56,919 nt of DNA, from positions 1-56,919 of the forward strand of contig CAJBLH010000130.1 in the NCBI GenBank assembly GCA_903953895.1. The letters run 5' to 3'. This stretch comes from an uncultured Desulfobacteraceae bacterium. GTDB lineage: Bacteria > Desulfobacterota > Desulfobacteria > Desulfobacterales > Desulfatirhabdiaceae. Position numbers and translations under genes: made by a program. The notes below the pieces were generated by a model that was given only the letters and a program-made list of their open reading frames with translations, ran no database searches and was not told the origin of the DNA. Positions 31,945 to 40,452 of this stretch are shown here, in pieces; the first letter of the stretch is position 1; each line of letters opens with the position of its first letter.

Positions 31945-33522
31945 TCATTCGATTTTGAAGCTTTCCGCGGTTCCCGCATACACTTTTCGCAGTTTCGGTT
32001 TTTCGATCTTTCCGGTCGGGTTTCGCGGCACTTCGGCAAAAATGATTTTTCGAGGTCGCTTGTACCGGGGAAGATCATTGCAGAACACATTGATTTCATC
32101 CTTGGTCAGTTCCTGTCCCGGTTTGATCTGAACGATGGCGGTTGCGATTTCTCCGAGACGAAAACTGGGAAGACCGATGACCGCAACATCCTGAATTTTG
32201 GGGTGAGACTGAAGCCAGTCTTCGATTTCAACCGGGAAAATGTTTTCCCCGCCGGTGATTATCACATCTTTTTTGCGATCCACCAGCCAAAGAAATCCAT
32301 CTTCATCCTCCCGGGCGATGTCTCCCGTCAAGAGCCACCCGTCCACCAGCACACTCCGGGTGGCCTCCGGATTGCAATGGTATTCTTTCATCACCCCCGG
32401 CCCCCGGATCATGAGTTCACCGGGATATCCTTTATCGACAGGATTCAGATCGATATCGACGATTTTGTATTCCCAGTCGAATCCCGGCCGGCCGATGGCG
32501 CCGACCTTGTGCATGTTTTCCACACCGAGATGAACACAGCCGGGTCCGGTGGATTCTGTCAGTCCGTAATTGGTATCGTATTCATGCCAGGGAAAGACTT
32601 TTTTCCATTCCCGGATCAGACTGGGTGGAACCGGCTGAGCACCGATATGCATCAGTCGCCACTGGTCCAGATCATAATTTTTCAGCTTGATATCGCCGCT
32701 TTCGATGGCAAACAAGATATCCAGTGCCCAGGGAACCAGCAACCAGACAATGGTCACTTTTTCCTCGGAGATTACCTGCATGATCTGCTGGGGATCGATA
32801 CCTTTCATAATAACAGCTCTGGCGCCGACGATGAAATTTCCGAACCAGTGCATCTTGGCCCCCGTGTGATAAAGCGGGGGAAGGCATAGAAAATTGTCCG
32901 AATGGGTCTGGCGATGGTGATGATTTTCAACCACACAGGCAAATTCAAGATTCCGCTGGGTCAATAGTGTTGCCTTGGGTGTACCCGTCGTTCCGGAAGT
33001 GAAATACAGCCCGGCTTCATCGGTCAACTGGATTGGAACAGCCGGATCTTCGGCGGGATACGGTGCGATCACTTCCGGATACGTTTTTGCGTAGACGGGA
33101 CACATCGGTGCATCCCCGACAAACCAGTACGTTTCAATCCACCTGTTCAGTTTCGGTTTGATGATTTCAATCCGTTCGATGAATTCCGGACCGAAAATCA
33201 AGGCCCTGGCTTCTGCGGTTTCAATGCACTGTAAAATGGTGGTGGCATCGAACCGGAAATTCAGCGGTACGACCCAGGCTCCGGTACGCAGGATGCCGAA
33301 ATAAACAGGCAACCATTCGATACAATTCGTCATCAGTTGAACGACTTTGTCCCCTTTCCGGACACCCCGATCGATCAGTGCTTGAGCGATCCGATTGGAA
33401 GTGTGGTCAAATTCATTCCAGGTGATTTCCACCCGTTTGTTTTTCGCTGGTTCTCGCTCGATCAGTGCGGTTTCCATCCCGTACATCCGGGCGTTTCTGG
33501 CCAGTATTTCAGTTATCAGCAT
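31945..33522 (-). CDS. Fatty acyl-CoA ligase (AMP-binding family), second
   Basis: 525 residues. Signature motifs: GLYFTSGTTGTPKATLLT (P-loop), TNYGLTESTGPG, LTGDIAREDEDGFLWLVDRKKDVIITGGENI, and the C-terminal NPTGKIEKPKLRK with the catalytic lysine. A complete adenylate-forming ligase of the medium/long-chain FadD type. ATG 33522 follows AAGGAAA. It is a monocistronic minus-strand gene facing dnaK, with two degenerate palindromic repeats upstream of it. It is clearly diverged from the ligase at 7742, so it is probably a different substrate-range enzyme. Confidence 0.93.
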   Translation of the reverse strand: MLITEILARNARMYGMETALIEREPAKNKRVEITWNEFDHTSNRIAQALIDRGVRKGDKVVQLMTNCIEWLPVYFGILRTGAWVVPLNFRFDATTILQCIETAEARALIFGPEFIERIEIIKPKLNRWIETYWFVGDAPMCPVYAKTYPEVIAPYPAEDPAVPIQLTDEAGLYFTSGTTGTPKATLLTQRNLEFACVVENHHHRQTHSDNFLCLPPLYHTGAKMHWFGNFIVGARAVIMKGIDPQQIMQVISEEKVTIVWLLVPWALDILFAIESGDIKLKNYDLDQWRLMHIGAQPVPPSLIREWKKVFPWHEYDTNYGLTESTGPGCVHLGVENMHKVGAIGRPGFDWEYKIVDIDLNPVDKGYPGELMIRGPGVMKEYHCNPEATRSVLVDGWLLTGDIAREDEDGFLWLVDRKKDVIITGGENIFPVEIEDWLQSHPKIQDVAVIGLPSFRLGEIATAIVQIKPGQELTKDEINVFCNDLPRYKRPRKIIFAEVPRNPTGKIEKPKLRKVYAGTAESFKIE

Positions 33523-33598
33523 GGGTTTCCTTATCGTTTATTAAGAAAATGAATTTCGACCATATCTCGTCGCTTCCATTGAACATCGAGTGATTGTA

Positions 33599-33709
33599 TA
33601 TAAACGTTCGGAAAAATAATTTCGCGGTGTCGGTGTTATCGGTCGGAGATATACTACAGTATTATCTCCTCCCATCTGTCTTGCGAAGTGAATTTTCTGA
33701 AAGTCCATA
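33599..33709. repeat. Palindromic MITE-like element, degenerate copy 2
   Basis: Same orientation as the 54425 copy: TATAAACGTTCGGAAAAATAA at the left end, GTTATCGGTCGG inside, then TCTGTCTTGCGAAGTGAATTTTCTGAAAGTCCATA at the right end (positions 33675-33709). The central GGGAATGGCC palindrome has decayed. Length about 111 bases. It abuts another relative at 33705-33815. Confidence 0.65.
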
Positions 33710-33815
33710 GCTTTCAAGATAAATATATTGAGAAGGCCGCAAAGGTGAGAATATTACTTTTTCGTACATTCCCGGACCGATAGCGCATCTAAAATCTTTA
33801 TCGTGAAAGCTATAG
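33705..33815. repeat. Palindromic MITE-like element, diverged copy 3
   Basis: The terminal arms CCATAGCTTTCAAGATAAA and TTTATCGTGAAAGCTATAG are inverted repeats. Internally CTTTTTCGTACATTCCCGGACCGATAGCGCATCT matches the CTTTTTCGGCCATTCCCGACCGATAACGCAGCG block of copy 1 (positions 33759-33790), but in copy 1 orientation. The arms use AGCTTTCA instead of AGACTTTCA. It overlaps the end of copy 2 by a few bases, so the pair looks like nested or tandem insertions. Confidence 0.55.
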
Positions 33816-34000
33816 ATTGTTCGGTTGGATTATATCAACTATTCAGTTATTTCAAATTATTTTTTCTGCAACGGTCGTATCGTAAAAGTTTTTTCACTGA
33901 AAACGACCTGGTTGCTGCACACTGATTTTTCTCAGTAATTTGTATTGCACGCTATGGTGAGAGTGTTATGGGAGATTCGAAAAAACAGATGTGTTTTTCA

Positions 34001-34029
34001 TTGACAAATTCTTGCTGCTGACATAAGAA
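34001..34029 (+). promoter_or_regulatory. Promoter of the tRNA-Pro gene
   Basis: A consensus TTGACA (34001-34006), a 17-base spacer, and TAAGAA (34024-34029). The expected start is around 34036, a few bases before the mature tRNA 5' end. Confidence 0.7.
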
Positions 34030-34041
34030 AGAAAGATGAGT

Positions 34042-34118
34042 CGGGACGTGGCTCAGCCTGGTAGAGCACAGCGTTCGGGACGCTGGGGTCGCTGGTTCAA
34101 ATCCAGTCGTCCCGACCA
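34042..34118 (+). tRNA. tRNA-Pro, anticodon CGG
   Basis: A complete cloverleaf: the acceptor arm CGGGACG pairs with CGTCCCG; the D-arm is GCTCAGCCTGGTAGAGC; the anticodon stem CAGCG/CGCTG has the loop TTCGGGA (anticodon CGG, reads CCG); the variable loop is GGGTC; the T-arm is CTGG-TTCAAAT-CCAG. The discriminator A and an encoded CCA end at 34118. It is 77 bases long and preceded by a good promoter. Confidence 0.97.
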
Positions 34119-34209
34119 CATAAAAGCAGCAAGTTACGATTGAAATTCGAGTGATCATTTTTGAAAAGATGGTAAACTGATTTATCAGTGAGAAGATGAG
34201 ATATCGCAA

Positions 34210-34803
34210 ATATAGGGCTCATGCACTATGTAACCGTTCACATCCCCCCGTTCTAATTATGCGCTAGCAAGTTGGTGTGATTGGGAAAGAGGCAAAACCC
34301 TTGCGAGCAAGTCGGATAGTTTCGGCATTGGTCGAAGGAAGTTTCGGATTTTTTGGCAAGCGCACCACCGCATTCCAATCATTGAGAATCTCTTGGTCAG
34401 AGATTTCAATTGTAGGATCCTTCTTTTTCTCCCCGGATGCATGCCGTTTTCAGTCGGGCGAGGTTTGGGATGCACTTTCGCTGAAAAAGTATCCTCACCC
34501 CCCCTTTCAGTGATGCCTTGAACTCTTCTTTAAGAACCAATCCCCCGACCTTGCTGCCTTGTCCAGATAAGAGTGGCTGCTTTTCGAATAAGGCGTACCA
34601 CACCTTTGATGCGGGCAATATTCCGGTGGAAGCCTTACTTTTTCAGACGGGATATCTGACCGTGGATACTGCGAGTTCATTCCCGGCCTGTGTGCTTTGT
34701 TTCATTCCTTTTATGCAAGCATTAACACTGGCTGGCAATGTCCTTCAGCAGATTCATTTGGCTTATTCTTTATTGCGAATGACCTAAATTATCTCTATTG
34801 ATA
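34210..34803. other. Gene-poor stretch with decayed fragments
   Basis: About 590 bases after the tRNA with no intact gene. Apart from the ATPase-family fragment (listed separately), the minus strand from about 34450 to 34250 has an open frame without a start codon. It encodes SDQEILNDWNAVVRLPKNPK and then TNAETIRLARKGFASFPNH, protein-like in composition but not a family I recognise. It looks like gene debris next to a tRNA. Confidence 0.4.
34605..34667 (+). pseudogene. Fragment of an AAA-ATPase-like/PD-(D/E)XK family gene
   Basis: The plus strand encodes FDAGNIPVEALLFQTGYLTV. It matches, from memory, the conserved ALLFQTGYLTI segment in the middle of the AAA-ATPase_like proteins that end in a PD-(D/E)XK nuclease domain. 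Upstream and downstream the frame is not family-like and no start or nuclease part is seen. A remnant only; the identification rests on one 20-residue segment. Confidence 0.45.
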
Positions 34804-35226
34804 TCAGGTAGGTACACAAAAAATGTGATCCGGTTTTTCACTGCCTGGCTTGGCGCTGGCCCCACCAAAATATTTGACGGACTGGTAAACACAATTTGCC
34901 CGGAAACCGGGCATTCCATCTTCCAGACAGATTTTTTTCAATAACAGGTCGGCATAGTTCTTGTAGTGAAAAGGAATGTGTTCAAGGCGGATCAATTGAT
35001 ACAACGTATCATGAATGAGTGATCCTCGCATGAAATTTATAGTATCGAAAGTCGGACCGCTGGGGCCGTCCCAGGCATAGCCTGTGGAAATCTCCAATCG
35101 GCCATCTACGGACAGCCTGATGTAGGGTATATCGATGGTGTATCCTGTTATACCGATGACTTGGTGGTACGGTTCAACTAACTGATATTTATATTTATTC
35201 AATTTTCTATAATGGGCTTTACACAT
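34804..35226 (-). CDS. DUF1353 family protein
   Basis: 140 residues from ATG 35226, which has GGAGG six bases upstream; a longer frame to 35268 lacks a site. Contains SVDGRLEISTGYAWDGPSGP, the DUF1353 hallmark (TDGASIP-like turn), and a following helix INFMRGSLIHDTLYQLIRL. DUF1353 proteins are small, often phage-linked and of unknown function. There is no signal peptide. It is the last gene of a minus-strand run with an HD hydrolase, Dus and a lipoprotein. Confidence 0.75.
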   Translation of the reverse strand: MCKAHYRKLNKYKYQLVEPYHQVIGITGYTIDIPYIRLSVDGRLEISTGYAWDGPSGPTFDTINFMRGSLIHDTLYQLIRLEHIPFHYKNYADLLLKKICLEDGMPGFRANCVYQSVKYFGGASAKPGSEKPDHIFCVPT

Positions 35227-35294
35227 TTCTTTCCTCCGGGTTCGGGTCGGAATGATTTCGATCGACAATCACATGTCTGAATCTGGCGGAAAAC

Positions 35295-35876
35295 TCATTG
35301 ATGGAAATCCCCCAACTTGTCATCAGGCAGTAATTTTATGATTGCATCGGGGCAAAAGGGGAGTTCTGCAAAAATTCTTTCCTCCAGAAGCTGCGTTTCG
35401 TTCCATAGAATCAGTAGCTGGTTTTTACGTTCTTCGGTAGAGCCGTATTTCTCAAGGATGTATCCCATCCGATCGTTCAAAGGAACGATCTTGTCGTGGA
35501 GAACCCGTTTGTCCGCATAATTGACGATCTGCGCATCCGTCGGTGTTCCGGCAGCAGGGGCGTTTCGGTTGAGGCGGACATGCTGGCCGATGATGGCGGC
35601 GACTTCCGGGTACCCCAGGTCCGAGAGCATCTGGGCGCCAGTTTCTGCATGATTCTCGTGGGTATGGAAACTTCGCGTTTTGGTGATGTCGTGGAGAATC
35701 GCTGCAGCCCCGATCAGTTCTCGATGGATGCCAATAATGCCGAGATGGTCGGCCAGCAACAGGGAAACCCGGCAAACCTGATGGCTGTGGGCGACAATAT
35801 GATCCAGCATGCCCATGTCGGAAATCATTCGACGGCATTCCGCTCTGGATGGAAACTTGATCTGATCGGCTTTCAT
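35295..35876 (-). CDS. HD-domain phosphohydrolase
   Basis: 193 residues. The metal-binding HD pattern is present: H32 (AHSHQV), H62-D63 (ILHDITKT with K66), then HENHAETGA and QHVRLNR with later metal/phosphate ligands. The family cleaves phosphoester bonds of nucleotides or signalling molecules; the substrate is unknown. It follows dus by 60 bases. ATG 35876 has a weak site (AATCCCC). Confidence 0.85.
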   Translation of the reverse strand: MKADQIKFPSRAECRRMISDMGMLDHIVAHSHQVCRVSLLLADHLGIIGIHRELIGAAAILHDITKTRSFHTHENHAETGAQMLSDLGYPEVAAIIGQHVRLNRNAPAAGTPTDAQIVNYADKRVLHDKIVPLNDRMGYILEKYGSTEERKNQLLILWNETQLLEERIFAELPFCPDAIIKLLPDDKLGDFHQ

Positions 35877-35936
35877 GGGGATTATATAGCAGTTTTGTTG
35901 AAGGATTGCCAGGGGATTGACAAGCGGCTTCGGGTA

Positions 35937-36968
35937 TCACAGACAGGCTGAATTTGACGGATGAATGGATAGGGCAGGTCGCCCGGAACACCGCCATATG
36001 GCATCCCCTCCCAGGAAGTTCCCTGTGATATCTTCGTATTTCTTCAATGTGCTGATTTTTTTGATTTTTTTGAACAAAATTTCTCCGTTTTCAAATGACC
36101 TGAAAAAATACAGCCAGTAGCTTTTCATTTTATCAATCAAATGGGATTGCCCGCTCAACTCGGCCCGGTAAGCCTCAAACAGATCATCGTGGAAATTTTT
36201 AAATCGTTCCACAGACCGGGGGATGTTTTCTTCCCCGGATCGAAGAATTTCCGGCAGGAACGGATTGGATAGGACCCCCCTTCCGATCAGCCATCGGGAG
36301 ACAGTTTTGAACCTTTCCCTCAGTTTGACAAAGGAATCGTAGTCATGGATGTCGCCATTATAGGTAACGGGGATTTTCAGCAGCGGCAGGCATTCTTCAA
36401 ATGTAGATAGATCCACTTCGCCGGTGTACATCTGAACTCCGGTTCGTGGGTGGATGATCAACTCGACAAGCGGATATTGATTGAATATGGGAAGCAGCTT
36501 GAATATTTCCTCCTTTTTTTTTCTTCCAATTCTGGTTTTGATTGACAGCCGGGTCGGGATGCGCGGCAGAACATCGTCCAGAAACGCCTCGATCGATTCC
36601 GGGTGCGGCAGCAGGCCGGAGCCCCGGCGTTTGTTTGCCACCATGGGGGCCGGGCAGCCCAGATTCCAGTTAACGGTGTCGAAGCCAAGATCGTGACACA
36701 TTGTGGCAAGTTGAATGAATCCTTCTGAATCATTGCCGATGATCTGAGGGACCACCGACATTCCGTGATTGTTTTCGGGCAAAATGTCTTTGATATGGGA
36801 GCGGTTGATCTGTTTTGCCGAAAGTGTGTTGATAAACGGGGCGATCGCGGTGTCGATCCCCTGGAAATGAACGGCATAGAGATTGCGGTAGAGGGCATTC
36901 GTGAAGCCCCGAAGCGGCGCAAGAGAGAGAAAAAAAGGCTTTACGGAGTTGTCGTGTTGAAGAATCAA
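35937..36968 (-). CDS. tRNA-dihydrouridine synthase family flavoenzyme
   Basis: 343 residues from a TTG at 36968; no ATG is available before the conserved LSLAPLRGFTNALYRN start. Dus signature: NWNLGCPAPMVANKRRGSGLL with the catalytic cysteine C105, RLSIKTRIG, HPRTG and YNGDIHD. Reduces uridines in tRNA using FMN. It begins six bases after the lipoprotein stop, so the two are co-transcribed. Which uridine it modifies cannot be told. Confidence 0.88.
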   Translation of the reverse strand: MILQHDNSVKPFFLSLAPLRGFTNALYRNLYAVHFQGIDTAIAPFINTLSAKQINRSHIKDILPENNHGMSVVPQIIGNDSEGFIQLATMCHDLGFDTVNWNLGCPAPMVANKRRGSGLLPHPESIEAFLDDVLPRIPTRLSIKTRIGRKKKEEIFKLLPIFNQYPLVELIIHPRTGVQMYTGEVDLSTFEECLPLLKIPVTYNGDIHDYDSFVKLRERFKTVSRWLIGRGVLSNPFLPEILRSGEENIPRSVERFKNFHDDLFEAYRAELSGQSHLIDKMKSYWLYFFRSFENGEILFKKIKKISTLKKYEDITGNFLGGDAIWRCSGRPALSIHPSNSACL

Positions 36969-36974
36969 TCTGTT

Positions 36975-37436
36975 TCACTTTCCATTCGAAAGAAAGGGTG
37001 TAATGTCGTAGGCAAAGGAAATTGCCATGGCGCCCTCAGGCAGGGGTATCGTTTTTTCGAAATCCATGGGGATCATGATCATACGGCGGGAATTTTCGCC
37101 TGAATAGATAAGCGTGTCAGCCATAATCACCCCCTGGTCGTCGAGTGCCAACAGGTATACGGCAATGTGGCTGAAATATTTGTTGCCACCGGCCAGTTCG
37201 GCAGTTCCGGAAAGTTTCAATACCTGAGAAGACATCTGGTATCGATACATTATCGCAAGCTCATTGCTTCTCCACACCCCCTGTTGATTTCCATCCTGAA
37301 GCCGGACCATGAGCGACTCTTGGGTGATTTTGCTCCCTTTGTAGGAGAAAAGATTTCCGCTGCAGCCGGCAAGGAATATGGCTGCAATCATTACAATGAA
37401 AAATCCTTTGATGAATTGCCTGTCTTTTGAATGCAC
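36975..37436 (-). CDS. Small outer- or inner-membrane lipoprotein
   Basis: 153 residues with a GTG start at 37436 (GGGGGG site). The N-terminus is a lipoprotein signal: basic residues, a hydrophobic stretch, and the lipobox LAGC with C25 as the lipidated residue. The rest is beta-rich (SQVLKLSGTAELAGG, HIAVYLLALDDQGVI) with no recognised domain. Upstream of dus in the same transcript. The function is unknown. Confidence 0.75.
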   Translation of the reverse strand: MHSKDRQFIKGFFIVMIAAIFLAGCSGNLFSYKGSKITQESLMVRLQDGNQQGVWRSNELAIMYRYQMSSQVLKLSGTAELAGGNKYFSHIAVYLLALDDQGVIMADTLIYSGENSRRMIMIPMDFEKTIPLPEGAMAISFAYDITPFLSNGK

Positions 37437-37608
37437 TGGATACCCCCCCCGCGATTATCAAGTAGATCGATGACTCCGGATGTGCAATGATGCTTTGAAT
37501 TTTTGGCCTGAATCGAAAATGAAGCTGTATTTGACTTTTTACAGGAGCATCAGCTATTAATTCAAGAAAAAAATATCTTTCTGGACTTATAAATAGAGTC
37601 TTTGCCTC

Positions 37609-38922
37609 ATGAAGAAAGCACAGAAAAAACTGTTCGTTTTTACCCGCTATCCCGAACCCGGAAAAACCAAAACGCGGTTGATCGGCGCGCTTGGCCCGCA
37701 CGGCGCTGCCGAGCTTCACAGACAGATGGCGGAGCAGGCGGTTGCCGCTGCGCGTGCATTGAGAGATTGGACCGACACCGGTATCGAAATCCGGTTTATC
37801 GGCGCTGATGATTTTCGGATGCGGCAGTGGCTAGGAAATGATATGACCTATGTGAAGCAGATCGGGGAGAATCTTGGCGAACGGATGGACAATGCTTTTA
37901 AAGATGGGTTCAGCCAGGGATGCGATCGCATTGTCGTGATGGGTTCCGATTGTCCCGATCTGACAGCGGATATCCTGAAAACGGCTTTTCAGGCTTTGGA
38001 AGATCATCCCGTAGTGCTGGGACCTGCCGCTGACGGTGGATATTATCTGATCGGGATGAAACAAAGGGTTTCGCGCATTTTTCAGGGGATTTCCTGGGGG
38101 ACGGAGACAGTTCTGGAGGAGACGCAAAACGTACTTGCTTCTTCCGGAGTCTCCTGTGTGATGCTGGCGCAGTTGTGTGATGTGGATAGGCCGGAAGATC
38201 TGTCTGTCTGGAAAAACGCCCGAAAAGCAAAAGCAGGCGATAATTCCCTTTCCATCGTCATCCCGGCGCTGAACGAATCGATTCACATTCAGCAAGTCAT
38301 CAAAACAGCCCTGCGAGAATTTCCGTTTGAAATCATCGTTGTGGACGGCGGCAGCCGGGATGATACGGTTCAAATGGCTGCAAGGGCTGGGGCGACCGTT
38401 ATCCAGGCGTTGCAGGGCAGGGCGGTTCAAATGAATGCTGGCGCCCGAATTGCCGGTGGGGATCATCTTCTTTTTCTCCATGCAGATACCCGGCTTCCGG
38501 ATGGCTATGCGGCACTTATCCGCAGAATTTTAAGTGGTCCGGCTGCCGGCGGTGCGTTTCGCTTCGGCATCGTTGATCCGTTTTTCGGTCGCAGCCTGAT
38601 CGAATGGATGACCAATATCCGGGCGCGTCATTTTCAATTGCCGTATGGCGATCAGGCGATTTTTGTTCGCAAGCGCGATTTTATCGAGATGGGCGGCTAC
38701 ACCCCGCTGCCGATCATGGAAGATTTCGATTTTATTCAAAGACTGAAATGTCGGGGCCGCATCGTGATCGCGGATGCGCAGGTACTGACCTCGGGCCGCA
38801 GGTGGCGTGAGCTTGGCGTGTTTCGAACTACGCTGATCAATCAACTGGTGATTGCCGGCTACTATTGTGGGGTAACACCTGAAAAATTGGCCATGTTTTA
38901 CAGACACATGAATTATGGATGA
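37609..38922 (+). CDS. Fused arsenosugar-type glycosyltransferase pair
   Basis: 437 residues with two domains. Residues about 1-205 are the DUF2064/TIGR04282 type (LFVFTRYPEPGKTKTRL, then VVMGSDCPDL and GPAADGGYYLIGM), a cobalamin-guanylyl/nucleotidyltransferase-like fold. Residues about 213-437 are a family 2 glycosyltransferase of the TIGR04283 type (LSIVIPALNESIHIQQVI, VVDGGSRDDTV, GRAVQMNAGA, FLHADTRLP, GDQAIFV). The two are usually separate neighbouring genes; here they are one frame without a stop. These families were named for a proposed role in arsenosugar synthesis, but no arsenic gene (arsM, arsenosugar radical SAM) is nearby, so the substrate is open. Start ATG 37609, with no strong ribosome-binding site. 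Confidence 0.85.
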   Translation: MKKAQKKLFVFTRYPEPGKTKTRLIGALGPHGAAELHRQMAEQAVAAARALRDWTDTGIEIRFIGADDFRMRQWLGNDMTYVKQIGENLGERMDNAFKDGFSQGCDRIVVMGSDCPDLTADILKTAFQALEDHPVVLGPAADGGYYLIGMKQRVSRIFQGISWGTETVLEETQNVLASSGVSCVMLAQLCDVDRPEDLSVWKNARKAKAGDNSLSIVIPALNESIHIQQVIKTALREFPFEIIVVDGGSRDDTVQMAARAGATVIQALQGRAVQMNAGARIAGGDHLLFLHADTRLPDGYAALIRRILSGPAAGGAFRFGIVDPFFGRSLIEWMTNIRARHFQLPYGDQAIFVRKRDFIEMGGYTPLPIMEDFDFIQRLKCRGRIVIADAQVLTSGRRWRELGVFRTTLINQLVIAGYYCGVTPEKLAMFYRHMNYG

Positions 38923-39136
38923 TTCAATCGTTGCAAAACAATCATCATGATTAAAAAAGGAAACCCGCAGGAGGCGATTTCATTTATTTCGCGATCGGGG
39001 CGCCTCGGCAAACCAGCTTTGTGTCAGCCTGCTTAAGTCTGGCTAAAGCGATTGGAATCGGATATACTGCTGATTCAAGTACGGGAATAAACGCTATCCA
39101 ACCTTATCCATCAATGATTTGAGGAGGATTCATTCC

Positions 39137-39691
39137 GTGAGGTATCCCAAGGAAGTCGTTCTGAAAGAAGGAAAGGAAGCTGTCATTCGACTCCTCGAAA
39201 AGGAGGATGAGGGCCTGCTGGGCCGGTTTTATGCCGAACTGCCGGAATCGGACCGGTGGTTCATGCGATATGATGTTCTGGATCCGAAAGTGATCCGAAA
39301 ATGGATTGACGGCATCGATACGGCAACGGTTTTTTCCATTGTCGCGGTATCGGAAGATACAATTGTCGGCCACGCAAGCCTGCATATCAGGGGGTTTGGA
39401 TGTACCCGGCACGTGGGGCGGATTCGCGTGATGATCCTGCCGCCGTATCGTCATATACGCCTGGGCACCTGGATGCTTCTGGATCTCATCCAACTGGGCA
39501 TGGACAAAGGACTGGAAGAGTTGCGTACAGACCTGATTGTCGGCGTTGAAGATCCGGCCATCGAATCTGCACACAAACTGGATTTTTTTGAACGGGGTGA
39601 GTTGAAAAATTATGTCAAGGATTCGTCCGGTAATTTGCATCATCTCGTCATTATGACCAAGCGGCTGCATAAGAACTGGGGCGATTATTGA
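39137..39691 (+). CDS. GNAT family N-acetyltransferase
   Basis: 184 residues from GTG 39137, with GAGGAGG nine bases upstream; the TTG at 39119 precedes the site and is unlikely. GNAT features: VVLKEGKEAVIRLLEKEDEG (beta1), VGHASLHI (beta4), then VMILPPYRHIRLGTWMLLDLI, in which RHIRLG takes the place of the acetyl-CoA loop Q/RxxGxG. The substrate is unknown. It is 25 bases before a second GNAT gene on the same strand. Confidence 0.8.
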   Translation: MRYPKEVVLKEGKEAVIRLLEKEDEGLLGRFYAELPESDRWFMRYDVLDPKVIRKWIDGIDTATVFSIVAVSEDTIVGHASLHIRGFGCTRHVGRIRVMILPPYRHIRLGTWMLLDLIQLGMDKGLEELRTDLIVGVEDPAIESAHKLDFFERGELKNYVKDSSGNLHHLVIMTKRLHKNWGDY

Positions 39692-39716
39692 TTGCTCCAT
39701 GCCTCAGGGGGGATGC

Positions 39717-40355
39717 ATGGGTGAAACAGCATCAACGACACTTGTTTGGGAAACGCCTGTCGGAAAGATTCTGATCCGATCATTTTGCAGCAGGGATGAA
39801 ATTCGACTGTGCAGTTTCGACAGTCAGTTCGGTATTCATCCCCATTATAAATCGCTTTACACTCGGAAAGAGACGATCGAGAATATTGCGGAAATGCCCG
39901 ATGCCAATGTCGTTCTGGCCCTGATCGACTATAGACACATCATCGGGTTCGGCGTTCTGGTTCATCCCGAGCCGGAGGAGCGGTGGTCTGAACTGGGTAC
40001 GGGAATCATGATCGAGATCAAGGCCATCGAAGTCTGTAGAGACTGGCGATCCACGGGAGTTGCCCACGGTATCGTTCAACAACTGATGAATCATCCCCGG
40101 ATCGAGGATATGATTGCCTATATGGTGGGATATTCCTGGACCTGGGACCTGGACGGCGCACTCAAAACCGCCCAGGATTATCACACCATGCTCATCCGCC
40201 TGTTCGGGCCGTTTGGATTTCAGGAATTTCAGACCAATGAGCCCAATATCTGCCTGAAACCGGAAAACATTTTTATGGCAAGAACCGGCAAATCCATTAC
40301 CAAAGAGGTTCAGACTCAGTTCAAGTGGCTGAGATTCGGTGTTTCACCGTCATAA
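39717..40355 (+). CDS. AcuA-like GNAT acetyltransferase
   Basis: 212 residues from ATG 39717 (GGGGGG site four bases upstream). Contains NVVLALIDYRHIIGFGVLVHP and IEVCRDWRSTGVAHGIVQQLM, where RSTGVA is the acetyl-CoA pyrophosphate loop. The overall pattern recalls Bacillus AcuA, which acetylates and inactivates acetyl-CoA synthetase. In a cell with several acyl-CoA ligases a similar control is plausible (inference). It follows the other GNAT gene by 25 bases. Confidence 0.75.
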   Translation: MGETASTTLVWETPVGKILIRSFCSRDEIRLCSFDSQFGIHPHYKSLYTRKETIENIAEMPDANVVLALIDYRHIIGFGVLVHPEPEERWSELGTGIMIEIKAIEVCRDWRSTGVAHGIVQQLMNHPRIEDMIAYMVGYSWTWDLDGALKTAQDYHTMLIRLFGPFGFQEFQTNEPNICLKPENIFMARTGKSITKEVQTQFKWLRFGVSPS

Positions 40356-40452
40356 GCATAGGCATGAAGTGTTCGTAAGCGTTCAAACCCATCCAGCGGG
40401 AAGATGTTGGGAAGGGGGTGCGTTTTCTGGGAGAAATCATGCGGGGTTGCCA

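Noticed and set aside
33952-34209. Open frame on the minus strand containing VGTTGFEPATPASRT
   Set aside because: It is the antisense of tRNA-Pro. This peptide is a well-known false protein that arises opposite tRNA genes.
38923-39136. Possible small RNA or hairpin (GAGGCG...CGCCTC) between the glycosyltransferase fusion and the GNAT gene
   Set aside because: The six-base stem with a loop of over 20 bases is weak and no promoter or terminator accompanies it.
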